Below, piece after piece: positions 7,035 to 9,758 of a DNA stretch of 9,758 nucleotides (positions are counted from its first letter, which is position 1; every line of letters begins with the position of its first letter). This DNA is from Candidatus Thorarchaeota archaeon (GTDB lineage Archaea > Asgardarchaeota > Thorarchaeia > Thorarchaeales > Thorarchaeaceae), in the NCBI GenBank assembly GCA_016840965.1, contig JAEORI010000038.1, positions 1 to 9,758 on the forward strand, written 5' to 3'. The position numbers and the translations under genes are program-made. Under the pieces are notes generated by a model. That model saw only the letters and a list, made by a program, of their open reading frames with translations. It had not been told where the DNA came from and ran no database searches.

Positions 7035-8369
7035 CTAGAAATCGTACCATTTGCCAACTAGACCGTACTTTATTCCACTATTCGTCTTATCAACTCGTAT
7101 AAGTGGTCTTGTTAGATGTCTCTGAGCTCTCACAGGTGGTAGATACAGCCCAACATTTAGGTCTCTCTCTCGATATGATTCGGTCCTTTTGATTTCTGTA
7201 TCTTTATACCCACATTTCACACACTTGTACCCTTTTCCAGTTCCTGCGCTTTTCATTCTCTTGCCACATTGTGGGCAAATGGGGTTTGAAAAATCAGATA
7301 TTTCTGCAAGCTCATCAACCTCCAGACCCTCGAGGTTAAGGGTCAGACCATGAGTTCTAGAAGCTGGACGAACACTTGCATGGACCTTGACCAAATCACC
7401 CACTCTTAACTTCATCACAACCTCTCGAAACTCACCTGAGGGTTCATACGCAGCACAATCTATCTTGTAACCTTCGTTCGCGATACTAAAGATACTATGA
7501 CCACCTTCAATCATTCTGGGTTCAGTATCCACTCTACCACTCACCACTGCTGCCATGTACGGTCTTAGATTCCTTATAGGTACATGATGTTTCAAGTGTT
7601 CTCCAGTTCCCTGATTCGATCTAAACACGACCCATCTGTCGACATTCTGTTTACTCTTTACCTGTCTGCCAGCTTCGATGACAGAAGTTACGGACTCTCC
7701 GCGGACTCCAAAAAGTACTGGGTCTGGACCATGAGGTTCAATCAATATCCTATTGGTTGATGGGTCTAAGTTTGAGAAAAGGTTGTTTCCCATCATTTTG
7801 TCCATTGTGAGCACTGAATCAATATCGACTCCCCTCTCCTTGTCGCAGTCTTCCAGCGCTCGATAAGCAATGTATTCGTAGGTATAATCTCCTCGGAGGT
7901 TGTTCGCAACTGATGATAAGGCTCCAACTAACCCTCTTCCATTCCCGTGCTTGTAGTGAGGGATTTTGCAGGTTTTTGCAACTCTTTGAGCCAATTCAAT
8001 GGGCACAACCCGCCAAAGTGCAAGTCTTGAGAGATGTTGCACTTGTTGAGGTATTTCCTCCCCAAGAACGACAACCCCAGGGTTCGTATTAGGATATTCT
8101 TTCTCAACATAATCGTTGATGAGCTCTTGCACCAGCTGAATAACAGAATCTATGTCCTTAAAATGCATCAAGAAACGGAGTGCTACAGCTCCATTTCCTC
8201 TCGTTCTATATGGGATTCCAGGATTCAGGCGAATGAGATTTGGATAATCTGTCCACTCAACATTCCACTCATTGAGCTTCTCAATAAGTAGTGTAGCGAA
8301 ATGCGTAGTACACCCACCATCTGGGCTATCGATGTCATCCATTCCTATCTGAACTAACTTCTTACTCAT
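7035..8369 (-). CDS. tiaS: tRNA(Ile2) 2-agmatinylcytidine synthetase TiaS
   Basis: TiaS attaches agmatine to C34 of the tRNA-Ile2 anticodon, using ATP, so that the tRNA reads AUA as isoleucine; it is the archaeal counterpart of bacterial TilS. The 444 residues match the family's length. Visible hallmarks are the N-terminal IGMDDIDSPDGGCTTHFA (8-25), the GNGRGLVGALSSVA segment (142-155), PVLFGVRGES (217-226), an OB-fold-like region (about 270-350, with VGDLVKVHASVRP) and a zinc ribbon with Cys365, Cys368, Cys383 and Cys386. The family motif I remember is closer to 'GIDDTDS'; here it reads GMDDIDS. The ATG overlaps the stop of the upstream cysteine-rich gene by four bases (ATGA), so translation is probably coupled. 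Convergent with uS11. Confidence 0.95.
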   Translation of the reverse strand: MSKKLVQIGMDDIDSPDGGCTTHFATLLIEKLNEWNVEWTDYPNLIRLNPGIPYRTRGNGAVALRFLMHFKDIDSVIQLVQELINDYVEKEYPNTNPGVVVLGEEIPQQVQHLSRLALWRVVPIELAQRVAKTCKIPHYKHGNGRGLVGALSSVANNLRGDYTYEYIAYRALEDCDKERGVDIDSVLTMDKMMGNNLFSNLDPSTNRILIEPHGPDPVLFGVRGESVTSVIEAGRQVKSKQNVDRWVVFRSNQGTGEHLKHHVPIRNLRPYMAAVVSGRVDTEPRMIEGGHSIFSIANEGYKIDCAAYEPSGEFREVVMKLRVGDLVKVHASVRPASRTHGLTLNLEGLEVDELAEISDFSNPICPQCGKRMKSAGTGKGYKCVKCGYKDTEIKRTESYRERDLNVGLYLPPVRAQRHLTRPLIRVDKTNSGIKYGLVGKWYDF

Positions 8370-8638
8370 TCGACACTCTTCCGACAGCTATCACATAATG
8401 TCGCCTCATTGATTTTGGTACCGTGGTCTTCACAGACCAATTTGCCACATTTGTTGCAAGCTCTTGATGCTAGAAATTCTCCACAGACACTGCACTTTGC
8501 CTCATGACAATTGATGCAGATTTCATCATTCACAACCAAGCAAGACTCACAAACTCTCGCATTGCACATATTGCATGACATGAGTGGTCTTTGGTCTTGA
8601 CCACATATCTCACATGAGTCGTCTGGATTGTGTAACAT
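8366..8638 (-). CDS. Small cysteine-rich zinc-binding protein coupled to tiaS
   Basis: From the ATG at 8638 the product is 90 residues with a dense series of metal-ligand pairs: CEIC, CNMC, CESC, CINC, CSVC, CNKC, CEDH and CDSC. Spaced pairs of this type make consecutive zinc-ribbon, B-box or RING-like knuckles and should bind several zinc ions, probably for RNA or protein contact. I cannot name the family. Start choice: GGAGG (plus coordinates 8649-8653) lies ten bases before this ATG; ATG 8665 would add nine residues, and ATG 8752 would add 38 that lack cysteine pairs and overlap tsr3. The stop overlaps the tiaS start as ATGA, which points to one operon and perhaps a shared role with TiaS. 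Confidence 0.75.
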   Translation of the reverse strand: MLHNPDDSCEICGQDQRPLMSCNMCNARVCESCLVVNDEICINCHEAKCSVCGEFLASRACNKCGKLVCEDHGTKINEATLCDSCRKSVE

Positions 8639-8665
8639 GATATTGGTTCCTCCATCAGATGACAT

Positions 8666-8713
8666 ATGGCAACACAGAAATTCTTTGCTCTTTGATAGAA
8701 GAATATAGGAGAG
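8666..8713. promoter_or_regulatory. Divergent promoter region of tsr3 and the cysteine-rich/tiaS pair
   Basis: This short AT-rich gap separates the two divergent genes. On the minus strand CCTATATTC (about 8701-8709) is a usable TATA element, placing a start near 8678. On the plus strand the TATA element for tsr3 is not obvious, and GGAGAG at 8708-8713 abuts the tsr3 ATG. Confidence 0.35.
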
Positions 8714-9250
8714 ATGTCCTTGGCTCGAATTCCTGAGATTGTAGTCTACCATGCAAATCAGTGCGATCCAAAGAAATGCACAGGCACTAGACTTGGTCGA
8801 ATGAACAAAGCCAAGATTATCAGAAACATGCGATACATTCCACGAGGTTCAGTGGTTCTCAATCCTGTTTCCGAAGTGGCTTTTTCTGCTGCTGATAAAG
8901 AAAGTGTGTTGAAGTCAGGTCTTGTTGCACTTGACTGCTCTTGGAAGCAAGCTGAAACTATATTTGCCGCATCAAAAGCTGGTGCACAGCGAGCTTTGCC
9001 ATATCTCCTCGCAGCTAATCCAATAAATACATACAAGCCCATTAGACTATCTACTATTGAAGCACTAGCTGCTGCTTTGTACATACTTGGGATGAAAGAC
9101 CAAGCAGCTGATATAATATCTGTATTCAGGTGGGGAAATTCGTTCATCACATTGAATCGTGTATGGCTTGATGCTTACGCAGAATGCAGTAACAGCAGTG
9201 AAGTCGTTGAGGTTCAACAAGAAATTATGAGTGAACACAGTCGAGATTAA
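8714..9250 (+). CDS. tsr3: rRNA aminocarboxypropyltransferase Tsr3
   Basis: Tsr3 transfers the 3-amino-3-carboxypropyl group of S-adenosylmethionine to a hypermodified pseudouridine in helix 31 of small-subunit rRNA, near the decoding site. Archaeal members typically act on N1-methylated pseudouridine and have a SPOUT-like fold. The sequence shows family blocks: IPEIVVYHANQCDPKKCTG (6-24), VALDCSWKQAE (71-81), RALPYLLAANPINTYKPI (93-110), STIEALAAALYILG (113-126) and FRWGNSFITLN (138-148). At 178 residues it is full length. GGAGAG touches the ATG, so the binding site is unusually close and a very short leader is possible. The gene ends about 13 bases before the 3' end of the convergent RNase P RNA. 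Confidence 0.93.
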   Translation: MSLARIPEIVVYHANQCDPKKCTGTRLGRMNKAKIIRNMRYIPRGSVVLNPVSEVAFSAADKESVLKSGLVALDCSWKQAETIFAASKAGAQRALPYLLAANPINTYKPIRLSTIEALAAALYILGMKDQAADIISVFRWGNSFITLNRVWLDAYAECSNSSEVVEVQQEIMSEHSRD

Positions 9251-9263
9251 TGAAGGGGTGGGG

Positions 9264-9618
9264 TTGGCTCTGGTCCAGAGAGTAACCCCAATTCTGTTTA
9301 CTCAAATCTGTTACCAGAAATGAGCTTTGCGACATCAAACTAAGCTTCCTACCCTACACCTCAGGCCGATACTTCACTGGTGTATTCTTGGAATTGCTCA
9401 ACCGGTGATGGGCCGTTTCAACCAGTCCGAATTGATCCTCAACAGATTAATTCTCTGCATCATTGTCATATCCAATCCGGGGGTGTCGTTTCTGTTCCCA
9501 GAGCGAGGTTCTCACCTCCCTGGTAATCCAGGACCGGCATCGACAGAGAGTCGGGAGTTTCCTCAGCTCTCCCTCCAAAGAGGGAGTACCGTCAGTCGCG
9601 CTTCTGCTCCAGAGCCGG
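9264..9618 (-). ncRNA. rnpB: RNase P RNA (archaeal, type A-like)
   Basis: This is the catalytic RNA that matures tRNA 5' ends. Read on the minus strand, GGCUCUGG (9616-9609) and CCAGAGCC (9273-9266) form the end-closing P1 helix. GCGAC (9599-9595) with GUCGC (9333-9329) makes P2. CUCCCUC and GAGGGAG (9586-9580, 9575-9569) make P3. GAGGAAACUCCC (9564-9553) is conserved region I, ACAGAAUUGGGGUUA (9297-9283) is region V, and ACAGAAA (9495-9489) and UGAAACGGCCC (9420-9410) lie in the specificity domain. P4 pairs AACUCC with GGGGUU. The 355-base length fits archaeal RNase P RNA. Ends are inferred from P1 and may be off by a few bases. A frame of about 100 codons on the opposite strand is accidental. 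Confidence 0.93.
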
Positions 9619-9632
9619 TCTTTACTTCACAT

Positions 9633-9645
9633 GTATAGATAAAAA
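9633..9645 (-). promoter_or_regulatory. Probable TATA box of rnpB
   Basis: The minus strand reads TTTTTATCTATAC, centred about 23 bases before the P1 5' end of the RNase P RNA. It lies in the 49-base gap after the stop of the upstream gene, so the RNA can have its own promoter, though read-through from upstream is possible. Confidence 0.5.
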
Positions 9646-9667
9646 TGTGGCTAATGAGAAAAGCGGC

Positions 9668-9757
9668 TCATTCATTTGATTTCTTTTTCCACATTGAGGG
9701 ATATCGTCCACGTTCCATTAAGACTCGCTCAGTGACAGCAACAATCCCGCTTTTTGC
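9668..9757 (-). CDS. cbf5: C-terminal end of probable Cbf5 (pseudouridine synthase)
   Basis: Only the last 29 codons are in the window, read from the right edge to TGA at 9670-9668: GIVAVTERVLMERGRYPSMW followed by KKKSNE. This matches my memory of the end of the PUA domain of Cbf5/dyskerin, where human dyskerin has '[21 protein letters not shown]'. Cbf5 is the catalytic subunit of box H/ACA ribonucleoproteins and also modifies tRNA position 55 in archaea. Cbf5 often lies near the uS13 operon in archaea, which agrees with this context. The fragment is short, so another PUA-domain protein is possible. Confidence 0.7.
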   Translation of the reverse strand, partial: AKSGIVAVTERVLMERGRYPSMWKKKSNE

Positions 9758-9758
9758 T

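Noticed and set aside
8639..8752. Longer N-terminus (38 residues) for the cysteine-rich protein from ATG 8752
   Set aside because: It overlaps the well-supported tsr3 start, contains no cysteine-pair motif, and a GGAGG site supports the internal ATG at 8638.
9327..9638. Plus-strand frame of 103 codons after tsr3
   Set aside because: It runs antisense through the RNase P RNA, whose conserved regions and P1-P4 helices explain the sequence; the translated product has no protein-like pattern.

Overview
The window is archaeal chromosomal DNA. It carries the archaeal ribosomal gene order uS13-uS4-uS11, the archaea-specific tRNA-Ile2 agmatidine synthetase TiaS, an archaeal-type Tsr3, an RNase P RNA gene and, at the right edge, the C-terminal end of what looks like Cbf5. 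TATA-like elements and GGAGG/GGTGA-type ribosome binding sites precede several genes. The protein style and moderate GC recall Asgard archaea such as Thorarchaeota, but this is only an impression that sequence searches would have to test.

Left part (1-5356): five poorly characterised proteins. A plus-strand gene enters from outside the window and meets a minus-strand gene tail to tail; their stop codons share one CTAG. Next come an AT-rich gene for a multi-spanning membrane protein (minus), a 630-base region with a tiny membrane-protein ORF preceded by what looks like a decayed second copy of its 3' half, a 545-residue cell-surface protein with a glutamine-amidotransferase-like fold and a C-terminal anchor (minus), and a 140-residue basic protein upstream of it on the same strand.

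Middle (5440-7004): a compact ribosomal operon, uS13-uS4-uS11, with its own TATA-like element and ribosome binding sites. It ends after uS11, whereas many archaea continue into the RNA polymerase subunit D gene. uS4 has an acidic C-terminal tail.

Right part (7035-9758): an RNA-maturation neighbourhood. tiaS is translationally coupled (ATGA overlap) to an upstream gene for a small cysteine-rich zinc protein. tsr3 is divergent from that pair. An RNase P RNA gene lies on the minus strand, followed upstream by the end of a probable cbf5. tRNA decoding (TiaS), tRNA 5' processing (RNase P), rRNA modification (Tsr3) and pseudouridylation (Cbf5) thus sit together beside a ribosomal protein operon. 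I see no CRISPR array, transposase, tRNA or 16S/23S rRNA gene.
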